DNA of 64,000 bases from JAKPUX01 sp964436305 (GTDB taxonomy: Bacteria; Zhuqueibacterota; Zhuqueibacteria; Residuimicrobiales; Residuimicrobiaceae), in NCBI GenBank assembly GCA_964436305.1, contig CAYTCI010000001.1, positions 1 to 64,000 of the forward strand, in the 5' to 3' direction. Of the stretch, positions 50,654-59,292 are shown one piece after another. How positions within the stretch are numbered: the stretch's first letter is position 1; every line of letters begins with the position of its first letter. The translations under genes were made by a program, and so were the position numbers. Under the pieces are notes generated by a model, which was not told the origin of the DNA, did not search any database, and was given only the letters and a program-made list of their open reading frames with translations.

Positions 50654-51631
50654 ATGGGAAGTCGATTGAAAGAAGAAGCCGTCATCGAAAAAAGAATCAG
50701 CTTGCGGGGTATTGATCCGGTCGATTTTCTCGGTGCCCAGGATGCCAATCTGCACATGCTGGAGGCCGAGCTGCAGGCCCAGGTGATCGTCCGTGGCCAT
50801 GAGATCCTGCTGCGGGGGATGCCCGAGCAGGTGGATCAGGCCGAGCGCATCATCAGCGAGCTGGTTTTTCTGGCGAACCGCAACGGCCGGGTGGTCCCCC
50901 AGGACATCGGAGCGGTGCTGCGACTGAGCGAGCAGGGCGGCGGCAGCGAAACCGCGGCGCCCGATGCCGAGTCGGTACTGGTCTATACCAAGGGTGGCGT
51001 GATCAAACCCCGAACCCCGGGCCAGGAGGAGTACGTCGCCAGCGCGCAAAAGAATGACATTGTTTTCGCGATCGGGCCTGCCGGCACCGGCAAGACCTTT
51101 CTGGCGGTGGCCATGGCCGTGGCGGCACTGCGCGACCATCTGGTCGATCGCCTGATCCTCTGCCGGCCCGCGGTGGAGGCGGGCGAGAGTTTGGGGTTTT
51201 TGCCGGGGGATTTTCGCGAGAAGGTCGATCCCTACCTCCGGCCGCTCTATGATGCCTTGCAGGAGATGATCCCCGGGGACAAGCTGCGCCGTCTGATCGA
51301 GACGCGGGTGGTTGAGATCGTGCCGCTCGCCTACATGCGCGGACGCACCCTCAACAACTGCTTCGTCATCCTCGACGAAGCGCAGAACACCACCGCGGAG
51401 CAGATGAAGATGTTCCTCACCCGCCTTGGTGTCAACTCCCGCGCCATTGTCACCGGCGACATCACCCAGATAGACCTGCCGGAGAGCGCGATCTCGGGCC
51501 TGGTGCAGATTCAGTCGATCCTCAAGGGGATCGATGGCATTGGTTTTTCGTATCTGGGCGAGCGCGATGTGGTCCGCCACCAGTTGGTGCGCCAGATCAT
51601 CAAGGCGTATGAAACCCTGCGCCAGGGCTGA
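50654..51631 (+). CDS. phoH: PhoH-like ATPase (YbeZ type)
   Basis: 325 residues. An N-terminal KH-like part is followed by the P-loop domain: Walker A GPAGTGKTFLAVAMAV, RPAVEAGESLGFLPGD, Walker B FVILDEAQNTT, and VTGDITQIDLP. It is the partner of YbeY in rRNA maturation and ribosome quality control, and ybeY is indeed two genes downstream. GGAAGAG directly before ATG 50654 supports the start. The HD hydrolase follows after 14 nt. Confidence 0.92.
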   Translation: MGSRLKEEAVIEKRISLRGIDPVDFLGAQDANLHMLEAELQAQVIVRGHEILLRGMPEQVDQAERIISELVFLANRNGRVVPQDIGAVLRLSEQGGGSETAAPDAESVLVYTKGGVIKPRTPGQEEYVASAQKNDIVFAIGPAGTGKTFLAVAMAVAALRDHLVDRLILCRPAVEAGESLGFLPGDFREKVDPYLRPLYDALQEMIPGDKLRRLIETRVVEIVPLAYMRGRTLNNCFVILDEAQNTTAEQMKMFLTRLGVNSRAIVTGDITQIDLPESAISGLVQIQSILKGIDGIGFSYLGERDVVRHQLVRQIIKAYETLRQG

Positions 51632-51645
51632 TTCCAGGGGGAACG

Positions 51646-53937
51646 ATGAACCAGCGCTTTGACAAGACCGCGGCCAAGGGTGCCGGGTTGAATGGGGGCA
51701 AGAAAAAAGAGCGGCGCCCCGGGGCACACAGCATGCCGGTGGATTGGCTGCGCCGCTACCGTGCGCTGATCCTGGGCGGACTCTTTCTGGCCGCGGTCAT
51801 CGCCCTTCTGTTTCCCGGCGAGAAATCCTTCCAGTTTACCGATCTGCGCGAGGGACGGGTCTATATCGGCCCCGAGATTATCGCCTCTTTCACGTTCCCG
51901 GTCAACAAGAGCCACGACGAATATGCTGCAGATCTGCAGCGGGCGCGCGCCGAGGTGACGCCGGTCTTTACCCGCGATGACGAGGCCGCGGAACAGCAGC
52001 TGGAGCGATTCAATCTGCTGGTTCAGCGGGCGGGCATGGTGCTGCGCAGCGGTGGGATCACTGCGGACGAGGTGAGCCGGGTCTTTCAAGAGTCCGGCGT
52101 GACGCTCTCAGAAGGGGATCTCCTTAACCTGCTCACCGGCACGGCCGGGGGAGGTGGCGGTGAAAACCGGCAATGGTACCGTTTTCGTGAAGTCGCCACC
52201 GCGGTGGAAAAGGTGCTGCGCGAGGCCTACGCCAACGGAATTCTCAGTATCGAGCGCAGCACGTTCAACCCCATGCCGCCCAAGATCTCGGTGCGCCACG
52301 AGGGTCTGGAGGTGCTCGAGAACAGCGAGTTCTCCTTCGGCCTGAAGGAGAGCCAGATGCAGCTGCTGGAAAAGCTGCGTGCCAACCAGCAGTTGGACGA
52401 GCGGCAGGTCAAGATCGGCTACCAGCTGGCCGGGGCTTTTCTCGCCGCCAACCTGAACTACGACCAGAAAGAGACGCAGTCGCGCATCGAGGAGGCCGAG
52501 GCGCTGGTGCCGCTTGCCAAGGATCAGGTGCTGGCCGGTGAGCGCATCATTGACGGACATGAGCGCATCACCCGTGAACATATCGAAAAGCTGAACTCCT
52601 ATGCCGCAGCCAAGCGCGAGCGCGGCGAACGGCAAGGCCTGATCAACCACCTGGTCCATGGCCTCGGGCAGTGGAGTAATACCCTCTTCATCCTGTGCAT
52701 TCTGCTCTTTTTCCTCTGGCAGGGGCGGCGCGACATCACCGCCGCGCCCAAACAGCTGCTGCTGATCGGCCTGATTGTGCTGCTGCCGGCCGCACTGACC
52801 TTCCTGGCGACCCAGCTTAATCTCTCCCCCCTGCTGGTTCCGGTGGCGGCGGGGGCGATGATCATCACCATCTTTTTCGATGTCTATGTCGGGCTGCTTT
52901 ATGCCCTGTCGGTCAGCCTGCTGATCGGCGCGATGCGCGGCAACGAGTTCGGCATCACCTATATCTCGATCTTTGTTTCGGCGATGGCGATCCTCTCGGT
53001 CAGCCGGGTGCGCTCTCGCAACTGGGTATTGCGCAGTATGGCGGTGGTGATGATCGCCTACCTGCTCTCGATCACGGTGCACGACATCCTCAACTACCAG
53101 AGCCTCAAGGAGATCTTGCGCGACTGGGGTCTGGGGTTCATCAATGGCTTCATCTCGCCCATCATCGCGTATGCCCTGGTGCTTCTGCTCGAGCGCACCT
53201 TTCACCTGACCACCGACATGACGCTCCTCGAGCTCTCGGACCTGAACCATCCGTTGCTGCGCCAGATGGCGATGCAGGCGCCGGGGACCTATCATCATTC
53301 CCTCTCGGTTGGCAATCTGGCGGAGGCGGCGGCTGAGGCGATTGGTGGCAACGGTTTGCTGGCGCGGGTGGGGGCCTATTATCATGATATCGGCAAACTG
53401 GAAAAGCCGGAGTATTTTGTCGAAAACCAGATGCGCGGACGCAATCCCCAGGAGAAGCTGGCGCCGACGATGAGCTCGCTGATCCTGGCCAATCACGTGC
53501 GCCGCGGCGGGGAGATGGCGCAGCAGTACCATCTGCCGCAGGTCGTTCAGGACTTTATTTTCGAGCATCACGGCACCAGCCTGATGCACTATTTTTATCA
53601 GAAAGCGGTGGCGCAAAGCTCGGTTGATCTGGTTCCACAGGATGAATTCCGCTACCCCGGTCCGCGCCCGCAGTCGCGCGAGTCAGCCATTGTCATGCTG
53701 GCGGATGCGGTCGAAGCCACCTCACGGACGCTGCGGGATCCTTCCTTCAGCCGGATCAAGAGCATCGTCGACGAGATCATTGACGAGCGCTTCAAGAGTG
53801 GCGAGCTGGACCACTCGCCGCTGACACTACAGGATCTGGCGCGGATCTCGGAGGCCTTTCAAAAAATTCTCAATGCGCGTTTTCATCGCCGCATTCCCTA
53901 TCCGGGGCAGAATCTCAGCGAGGAGGAGCGAGAGTGA
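51646..53937 (+). CDS. PgpH-like 7TM-HD hydrolase, probable cyclic di-AMP phosphodiesterase
   Basis: 763 residues. An N-terminal membrane helix is followed by a large extracytoplasmic 7TMR-HDED domain (about residues 60-340), seven transmembrane helices (about 340-510), and a cytoplasmic HD domain with YHHS, YYHDIGK, NHV and FEHHGT ligand motifs. PgpH enzymes hydrolyse c-di-AMP to pApA. The phoH-pgpH-ybeY order is common in many phyla. AGGGGGAA before ATG 51646 supports the start; ybeY overlaps the stop by 4 nt. Confidence 0.93.
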   Translation: MNQRFDKTAAKGAGLNGGKKKERRPGAHSMPVDWLRRYRALILGGLFLAAVIALLFPGEKSFQFTDLREGRVYIGPEIIASFTFPVNKSHDEYAADLQRARAEVTPVFTRDDEAAEQQLERFNLLVQRAGMVLRSGGITADEVSRVFQESGVTLSEGDLLNLLTGTAGGGGGENRQWYRFREVATAVEKVLREAYANGILSIERSTFNPMPPKISVRHEGLEVLENSEFSFGLKESQMQLLEKLRANQQLDERQVKIGYQLAGAFLAANLNYDQKETQSRIEEAEALVPLAKDQVLAGERIIDGHERITREHIEKLNSYAAAKRERGERQGLINHLVHGLGQWSNTLFILCILLFFLWQGRRDITAAPKQLLLIGLIVLLPAALTFLATQLNLSPLLVPVAAGAMIITIFFDVYVGLLYALSVSLLIGAMRGNEFGITYISIFVSAMAILSVSRVRSRNWVLRSMAVVMIAYLLSITVHDILNYQSLKEILRDWGLGFINGFISPIIAYALVLLLERTFHLTTDMTLLELSDLNHPLLRQMAMQAPGTYHHSLSVGNLAEAAAEAIGGNGLLARVGAYYHDIGKLEKPEYFVENQMRGRNPQEKLAPTMSSLILANHVRRGGEMAQQYHLPQVVQDFIFEHHGTSLMHYFYQKAVAQSSVDLVPQDEFRYPGPRPQSRESAIVMLADAVEATSRTLRDPSFSRIKSIVDEIIDERFKSGELDHSPLTLQDLARISEAFQKILNARFHRRIPYPGQNLSEEERE

Positions 53938-54389
53938 GTGCAAGAGCCGGGCAACGGCAGCTGCAGCTGGTCAACCAGACCCGGCGCAAACTTGCCCTGG
54001 GTGGACTCGGCCTGATCGGCGGGTTGGTCCTGAGCAAAGCCCGGCCGGCCGCGGGATGGCATATCCGCATCATTCTGGTGCCGGAGCGGCAGATCATCCA
54101 GCTGAACCGGCGCTTTTTCCAGCGGTCGGGGAGCACCGACGTCATATCGTTCAACCTGAATTCTGCCGGCGAGCCGGTTCTTGAGGGGGAGGTATACATC
54201 TGCCTGGAGGTGGCCGAACGCCAGGCAAAGAGGTATGGGGTCAGTCTGGACAACGAGCTGCAGCGGCTGACCGCGCATGGTCTCTATCATCTGCTTGGCT
54301 ATGAGGATGGTGAACCGCAGCAGAAGGAGATCATGACCGCCCTGGAGGACGAGGCCCTGCAACAAGCGGCGGCCTGCATCGGCCGCTGA
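53934..54389 (+). CDS. ybeY: Endoribonuclease/rRNA maturation factor YbeY
   Basis: 151 residues. The zinc-site region reads TAHGLYHLLGYEDG. Two His are present, but the third His of the usual HGxxHLxGYDH is replaced by Asp. From memory, Bacteroidota YbeY proteins have a Lys-Asp at this point, so it is a lineage variant rather than a defect. STDVISFNL is the other family motif. The start is GTG overlapping the HD gene stop (GTGA). It acts with PhoH in 16S rRNA 3' end processing. Confidence 0.9.
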   Translation: MSARAGQRQLQLVNQTRRKLALGGLGLIGGLVLSKARPAAGWHIRIILVPERQIIQLNRRFFQRSGSTDVISFNLNSAGEPVLEGEVYICLEVAERQAKRYGVSLDNELQRLTAHGLYHLLGYEDGEPQQKEIMTALEDEALQQAAACIGR

Positions 54390-54450
54390 CGGGTCGATCG
54401 TAATGCATTGAATGTGCACCCGATGGGTGCAGAGCAGCAGGAGGCGTTAA

Positions 54451-55620
54451 ATGCTCACACTCAAGTTTGACCTGCGCGATCTAGTACGGGCCCCGCGGCT
54501 GGCGCTCAGCCTGCAACGGATGTGGATCATGCTGGTGGGCCTCGGCATCAGCTGGTTGATCTATCTCCTTTTCACCTACCTGGCCCTCCTGTCGGCGGGC
54601 GGCGCTCTCAGTGACCTGTGGCACCGTTTTGGCCTGCTGCCCGTTTTGTCCGGCTTGGGCGGTGTGCCCTGGTACAGCTGGGGGCTCCACCTCGTGGGAG
54701 CTGCTGCGGCGCTCGCCATGCTGCTGATGGCGCAAACAGCGCTGGCGCGGGCGATTTATATGGCCGCCAAGGGGGAGCATTTTTACAGTGTGAAGCAGGC
54801 TTTCGCTTTCGCCCGCCGTAAATTCGGCGCGGTGCTGATGACCCCGCTCGCCCTCGGCGTGCTCCTTCTGCTGCTGGTGGCCGGCAGCTTTGCGATCGGG
54901 CTGCTGGGCCGGATCCCCTGGGCCGGCGAGCTGGGTGTGGCGCTCTTCACCCCCATCTGGTTTGTGCTGGCCCTGGTGCTGATCTTTCTCGGCATCGTCT
55001 TTTGTGTCTCGCTTTTCCTGGCGCCGGCGATTGTGGCGACAACCGATGAGGATGCCTTCGAAGCGATCTTCCAGCTCTTCGGCCTGACCTGGCGGCAGCC
55101 GTGGCGGCTCCTGCTCTATGGTGGGGTGACCTGGCTGCTGGCGGTGGGCGCACTCGGTCTCTTTGCAGCCTTTTGCAAGGAGGGCGTGGTGATCACCAAC
55201 CATCTCCTCGCCCTCTTCATGGGCAGCAATTTCAGCGACCTGGCCAACAACGGGCAGGCACTTGTCCAGGCCTGGAGTGCGACGGCGGAAGAGGCGCTCT
55301 TTTGGCTTTTCCGCGGTTTCACCCCCTATCTCTTTTTTACCCAGGAGTTCTACTACCTGCCGCTGCGGGAGCTGGCGCGTCCGAGCGTGGCGATCGCGGG
55401 ATACTTTTATGCCTTCGGACTGCTCCTGCTGGCCGGCTGGATCGTCGCCTATGGCTTCGCCACCCTCAACGCGGGGGCGGTGCTCTCCTATCTCTCCCTG
55501 CGTTGGCGCAAGGATGGCGTGAATCTGCTCGAGCGCAAGGACAAGGAGGAGGAGTCCGAGGAGGAAGAGGAGGTCGAGATGGGCCTCAGCCCAGGGGAAC
55601 CGGCGGTGGAGCAGAATTAG
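54451..55620 (+). CDS. Large polytopic membrane protein with acidic tail, unknown function
   Basis: 389 residues, about seven to eight transmembrane helices, no recognised catalytic motif. The first ~25 residues (FDLRDLVRAPRLALSLQRMWIM) look like an amphipathic cytoplasmic start. The last ~35 are strongly acidic (KEEESEEEEEVEMG). CAGGAGG about 10 nt upstream supports ATG 54451. Paralogy with the membrane proteins at 19972 and 26059 is possible but not shown. A promoter follows, so it may close the phoH operon. Confidence 0.65.
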   Translation: MLTLKFDLRDLVRAPRLALSLQRMWIMLVGLGISWLIYLLFTYLALLSAGGALSDLWHRFGLLPVLSGLGGVPWYSWGLHLVGAAAALAMLLMAQTALARAIYMAAKGEHFYSVKQAFAFARRKFGAVLMTPLALGVLLLLLVAGSFAIGLLGRIPWAGELGVALFTPIWFVLALVLIFLGIVFCVSLFLAPAIVATTDEDAFEAIFQLFGLTWRQPWRLLLYGGVTWLLAVGALGLFAAFCKEGVVITNHLLALFMGSNFSDLANNGQALVQAWSATAEEALFWLFRGFTPYLFFTQEFYYLPLRELARPSVAIAGYFYAFGLLLLAGWIVAYGFATLNAGAVLSYLSLRWRKDGVNLLERKDKEEESEEEEEVEMGLSPGEPAVEQN

Positions 55621-55636
55621 CGCTTTCTTTCCGCAC

Positions 55637-55664
55637 TTGTGCTCCTTGGAAGCTAGTTTATAAA
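55637..55664 (+). promoter_or_regulatory. Probable promoter, TTGTGC-16-TATAAA
   Basis: TTGTGC (55637-55642) and TATAAA (55659-55664) lie in the 139-nt gap before the GYF-MinD gene. A leader hairpin GTTTTGG/CCAAAAC (about 55683-55708) follows. Confidence 0.55.
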
Positions 55665-55759
55665 GAGTGTGTAGGCTTGGGGGTTTTGGGGGCATTCCTT
55701 GCCAAAACGGACAGAGTCTGCAACGGTTGTGCATCCCTTGAAGAAAGAACTCATGCATC

Positions 55760-57043
55760 ATGTCCGTCTTCATCAAGATCAAAGAGCAGCAGCTGGGGCC
55801 CTACTCCTATTCTGAGCTGCGGAAACTGGTTGCCGAGGGTTCGTTCGACCAGGACGACCTGGTCTTCAGCGAGACCCGGCAGGAGTGGGTGCGTGCGGGG
55901 CAGCTGGAGGAATTGCGCAAGCTCTTTCCTCAGGAGTCCGCTGCGTCGTCGCAAAGAATCGTCTATGCGATTGGCGGCGGCAAGGGGGGCGTCGGCAAGA
56001 CCGTGCTCACCGCTTCGATTGGCATTGGCCTGGCCACCCTTGGGCATCGGGTGGTGATGGTCGATGCCGACCTTGGGGGCGCCAATCTGCACACCTGCAT
56101 GGGGATTCTCGAGCCGCAATATACCTTTTACCACTTTTACTCCCTGCAGAAGGAGAGTCTCAGCGATATTCTCCTCGACACGCCGGTCGAGAATCTCAAG
56201 CTGATCAGCGGGGCGTGCGGAACCCTGGGGCTGGCCAATCCGCGTTATTCGCAAAAGCTGCGGTTCATCCACGAGCTGCGCAAGATCGACGCCGATTTCA
56301 TTCTGCTCGACCTTGGCGCCGGCTCTTCCTTTAATGTCATTGATTTCTTTCTCGCTGCAGACCAGGGCCTGGTCGTGACCACACCCGAGCCGATGGCCAT
56401 ACAGGAAGCCTTCAATTTTCTCAAGATTGCCTTGATGCGCAAACTGACGCGGGAGTTCCGCGATGATCCGGAGACCATCCGTCGTCTGGAGCAGGAGATT
56501 TTTGCCGACAGCGGACGGATGGCCCAGTCGGTCGGCGGTGCTCTGGAGATTCTCGCCGGCCAGGACGATGCAGCGGCGAGCCGGATCAGGGGGATTCTCG
56601 AGGCCTTCAATCCGGCGCTGATCCTCAATATGGTCCATTCCGAGGAGGAGGTCAAGGAGGGGATTGCTTTGCGTACAGCGGCGGAGGAGCTGCTTTCGCT
56701 GCGGATGGAATTTCTCGGCTACGTCGAACACGATGAGAGTGTGCGCCGGGCGGTCAAGGAATTGCGCCCCTTTGTCATCGACGACCCGCACTCCCGCGCC
56801 GCGCGCAGTCTGGCGAAAATGATCGCGGTGGGTCTGTTGAAGAAGAGTGGATGGGCCGGTTTTCGGGAGAAGCGCCGGGTGCTGCGCGAGATCCGGCAGC
56901 AGAACCAGAGTTATCCCGGCCAGCCGATGCGGGAGAGCGATACCATTTGCTCGGTGCAGTGTTTTTACTGGGGGGATTGCGAATATCAGAACGGGGGCTA
57001 TCCCTGCCCGGTGCGCCATCTTGATCCCATCTTCAAGGCTTGA
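55760..57043 (+). CDS. MinD/ParA-type ATPase with N-terminal GYF_2 domain and C-terminal Cys4 tail
   Basis: 427 residues in three parts. Residues 1-55 form a GYF_2-like domain (LGPYSYSELRKLV..QEWVRAGQLEEL). Residues ~65-385 are a MinD/FlhG-like ATPase with deviant Walker A GGGKGGVGKT (72-81), VVMVDADLGGANLHT, and FILLDLGAGSSFNVIDFF. The tail has four cysteines, C397-x3-C401-x5-C407-x8-C416, suited to zinc or an Fe-S cluster. MinD relatives position machinery at the membrane; here the partner may be recognised by GYF. It lies between a membrane protein gene and K+ uptake genes. Confidence 0.87.
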   Translation: MSVFIKIKEQQLGPYSYSELRKLVAEGSFDQDDLVFSETRQEWVRAGQLEELRKLFPQESAASSQRIVYAIGGGKGGVGKTVLTASIGIGLATLGHRVVMVDADLGGANLHTCMGILEPQYTFYHFYSLQKESLSDILLDTPVENLKLISGACGTLGLANPRYSQKLRFIHELRKIDADFILLDLGAGSSFNVIDFFLAADQGLVVTTPEPMAIQEAFNFLKIALMRKLTREFRDDPETIRRLEQEIFADSGRMAQSVGGALEILAGQDDAAASRIRGILEAFNPALILNMVHSEEEVKEGIALRTAAEELLSLRMEFLGYVEHDESVRRAVKELRPFVIDDPHSRAARSLAKMIAVGLLKKSGWAGFREKRRVLREIRQQNQSYPGQPMRESDTICSVQCFYWGDCEYQNGGYPCPVRHLDPIFKA

Positions 57044-57050
57044 GTTGAAA

Positions 57051-57083
57051 TTGCTTTTCTTTTTTGCCAATTTTATGTATACT
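57051..57083 (+). promoter_or_regulatory. Candidate promoter of trkH
   Basis: TTGCTT (57051-57056) is 17 nt from TATGTA (57074-57079). A better -10, TATACT (57078-57083), overlaps it. Either would start transcription at or inside the hairpin at 57087-57110. Confidence 0.45.
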
Positions 57084-57086
57084 ATG

Positions 57087-57117
57087 AGGTGAACAGGGCT
57101 CTGTTCACCTTTTTTTA
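57087..57117 (+). terminator. Intrinsic terminator directly upstream of trkH
   Basis: AGGTGAACAG (57087-57096), loop GGCT, CTGTTCACCT (57101-57110), then T to 57116. The stem is perfect. It ends the GYF-MinD transcript but lies only 15 nt before the trkH start. Confidence 0.9.
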
Positions 57118-57131
57118 AGTAAAAGGCCGAT

Positions 57132-58502
57132 ATGAATACTCCACTGCGATTTTGGCGCAACCTTTCCCGCCACGCTCATCCAGCGCACATCCTGGCCATC
57201 AGTTTTCTCGTACTTATACTATTGGGCACAGTGCTGCTGACCTTGCCGGCCAGCAAGCTCGATCCGAATGCCGGTGTGGTGGATGCGCTCTTCATCTCCA
57301 CCTCCGCCGCCTGTGTCACGGGGCTCTCGTCAGTGGACATCACCACGACCTATACCTTTTTCGGGAATGCAGTGATCCTCTTGCTGATTCAGTTTGGCGG
57401 TCTGGGGATCATCACCTTCTCCACTTTTTTCGCCTATATTCTGGCCGGGCGATTGAGCATGCGCGGGCGCGACCTGATCGAGAACAGCATCAGCGCCGAA
57501 TCTGCGCCCTACCTCGGCCGGCTGCTCAAATTCGCCGTGCTCGGCACCCTGGCCATCGAGGGCATCGGCACCCTGATCCTGACCGTGCGCTTCAGCCAGG
57601 AGTATCCCTTTTGGCAAGCGCTGTGGAGTGGGCTGTTTCATGCCGTCTCGGCCTTTTGCAATGCCGGCTTTTCCACCTTTGCGCACAACCTCGCCGATCA
57701 TGTGACCGATGCGACCGTCAATCTGACGATCATGACGCTGATCGTCCTGGGCGGACTCGGCTTTTGGGTGCTGCACGACCTCTTTTTCTGGCGTCCTGGA
57801 GGACATAGACGCCTCTCGCTGCACAGCAAGCTCGCCCTCTCGATGACCGGTTTGCTCATCCTTATCGGCGCCTGCATGCTGCTCTTTTTTGAGCGGGACC
57901 ACTCGATGCGGGATTTTGGCGTCGGCGGCAAGCTGCTCGCTTCGTTTTTCCAGTCGGTCACTGCCCGCACGGCCGGATTTAATACCCTGCCGATCGGTGA
58001 TCTGACCAATGGGGCGTTGCTGATCCTGATCATTCTCATGGCGATCGGCGCCTCCCCCGGCTCGACCGGAGGCGGAATCAAGACAACGACCTTTGCCATC
58101 ATCCTGAGCTCCTTTTTCACCCGGCTGCGTTCACAGGAACAGGTCCGGATCTTCAACCGCGGCATCCCTGAATCGATCGTAACCAAGGCTATCGGCATCA
58201 GCTTTTTCTGGGTCATGACCATTGCCGTGGCAGTCCTGCTGATGAGCATAACGGAAGCGCGGTCACCCTCCGATCCCCTTGCCCATCGCACCCTGGTCGA
58301 AACCACCTTCGAGGCCTTTTCCGCCCTGGGTACAGTTGGATTGAGCATGGGGATCACGCCCCGCTTGAGCGATGCCGGCAAGATCATCTGTGTTTTGCTG
58401 ATGTATATCGGCCGGGTCGGTCCGGTGACCCTGGCCCTTTCGATCGCAGCGCACCGGACCCTGCCGGTGCGCTTTGTCGAAGAAAACGTCATCGTCGGTT
58501 AA
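57132..58502 (+). CDS. TrkH/KtrB-family potassium uptake channel subunit
   Basis: 456 residues with four pore repeats. Selectivity-filter segments are ACVTGLSSVD, AFCNAGFST, ARTAGFNTLP and ALGTVGLSMG. The compact size and lack of extra N-terminal helices fit the KtrB subtype. It imports K+ (or Na+/K+) with the NAD/ATP-binding regulatory subunit encoded 21 nt downstream. The hairpin before its start may influence expression. Confidence 0.95.
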   Translation: MNTPLRFWRNLSRHAHPAHILAISFLVLILLGTVLLTLPASKLDPNAGVVDALFISTSAACVTGLSSVDITTTYTFFGNAVILLLIQFGGLGIITFSTFFAYILAGRLSMRGRDLIENSISAESAPYLGRLLKFAVLGTLAIEGIGTLILTVRFSQEYPFWQALWSGLFHAVSAFCNAGFSTFAHNLADHVTDATVNLTIMTLIVLGGLGFWVLHDLFFWRPGGHRRLSLHSKLALSMTGLLILIGACMLLFFERDHSMRDFGVGGKLLASFFQSVTARTAGFNTLPIGDLTNGALLILIILMAIGASPGSTGGGIKTTTFAIILSSFFTRLRSQEQVRIFNRGIPESIVTKAIGISFFWVMTIAVAVLLMSITEARSPSDPLAHRTLVETTFEAFSALGTVGLSMGITPRLSDAGKIICVLLMYIGRVGPVTLALSIAAHRTLPVRFVEENVIVG

Positions 58503-58523
58503 CCTGCTACAAGGAATGCCACC

Positions 58524-59180
58524 ATGCGCTCTTTTGCTATCATCGGTTTGAGCAGTTTCGGCCACTATCTGGCCAAGGAACTCAGCCACCGCGGCCACCA
58601 CATTCTCGCCATCGACATCGATGAGGACAAGATTGACAAGGTGCGCGGCTTCGTCGAGCGGGCGGTCATTGCCGACGCCGGCGACAAGGAAATCCTCGAG
58701 GGCTTGGGACTGGCCGAGCTCGACGGTGTGGTGGTGAGCATGGGGGAAAAGATCGACGCCAGTATCCTGGTCACCCTTTATCTGCGCGAGCTCAAGGTTA
58801 AAAAGATTATCGCCAAGGCGATCACCAACGATCACGGCCGCATTCTCGAGATCATCGGCGCCACGCAGGTGGTCTTTCCCGAGCGCGACGAGGCGATGCG
58901 CCTGGCCCATACCCTCGAGAGTGACTATTTCCTGCACGCCATCACCCTCTATGAGGGAATCAGTATCATCGAAATTGCTCCGCCCAAACCCTTCGTCGCC
59001 AAAACGCTGGGTGAACTGGACCTGCGCAATCGCTACGGGGTCTCTGTGCTGCTGATCAAGGAGTGGGTGCCGGAGAAGGTCGTCCTGATCCCAACCGCCG
59101 ACCGGGTGATCAAGGATAGCGATACCCTGGTCCTGCTCGGGCAGGATGAAGATCTGGAAAAAATGAAGGAGCTGCGCTAG
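58524..59180 (+). CDS. TrkA/KtrA-type potassium uptake regulatory subunit
   Basis: 218 residues. The RCK_N Rossmann domain (FAIIGLSSFGHYLAKEL..HILAIDIDEDK) has Ser-Ser where the usual glycines stand (G-L-S-S-F-G), a common KtrA variant. An RCK_C domain follows (FVAKTLGELDLRNRYGVSVLLIK..DTLVLLGQDEDLEKM). It gates the membrane subunit in response to nucleotides, and RCK_C domains of this type bind c-di-AMP in Firmicutes. A PgpH-like hydrolase gene is 3 kb upstream. Confidence 0.94.
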   Translation: MRSFAIIGLSSFGHYLAKELSHRGHHILAIDIDEDKIDKVRGFVERAVIADAGDKEILEGLGLAELDGVVVSMGEKIDASILVTLYLRELKVKKIIAKAITNDHGRILEIIGATQVVFPERDEAMRLAHTLESDYFLHAITLYEGISIIEIAPPKPFVAKTLGELDLRNRYGVSVLLIKEWVPEKVVLIPTADRVIKDSDTLVLLGQDEDLEKMKELR

Positions 59181-59292
59181 TTCGCGCCGGATGGGGAATA
59201 TTTGGGCGCTGTAATGAATTATCTGTTTTGCATCACAACCCGGCTGCAATCCGAGGCGGGATCAGCCGGGCGAATGAGGGAGGTTGGTTGAA

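Noticed and set aside
57132..59180. Frameshift or damage in the K+ uptake genes because the RCK glycine motif is altered
   Set aside because: Both proteins are full length with all pore and RCK features, and the G-L-S-S-F-G form is within the normal range for KtrA-like proteins.
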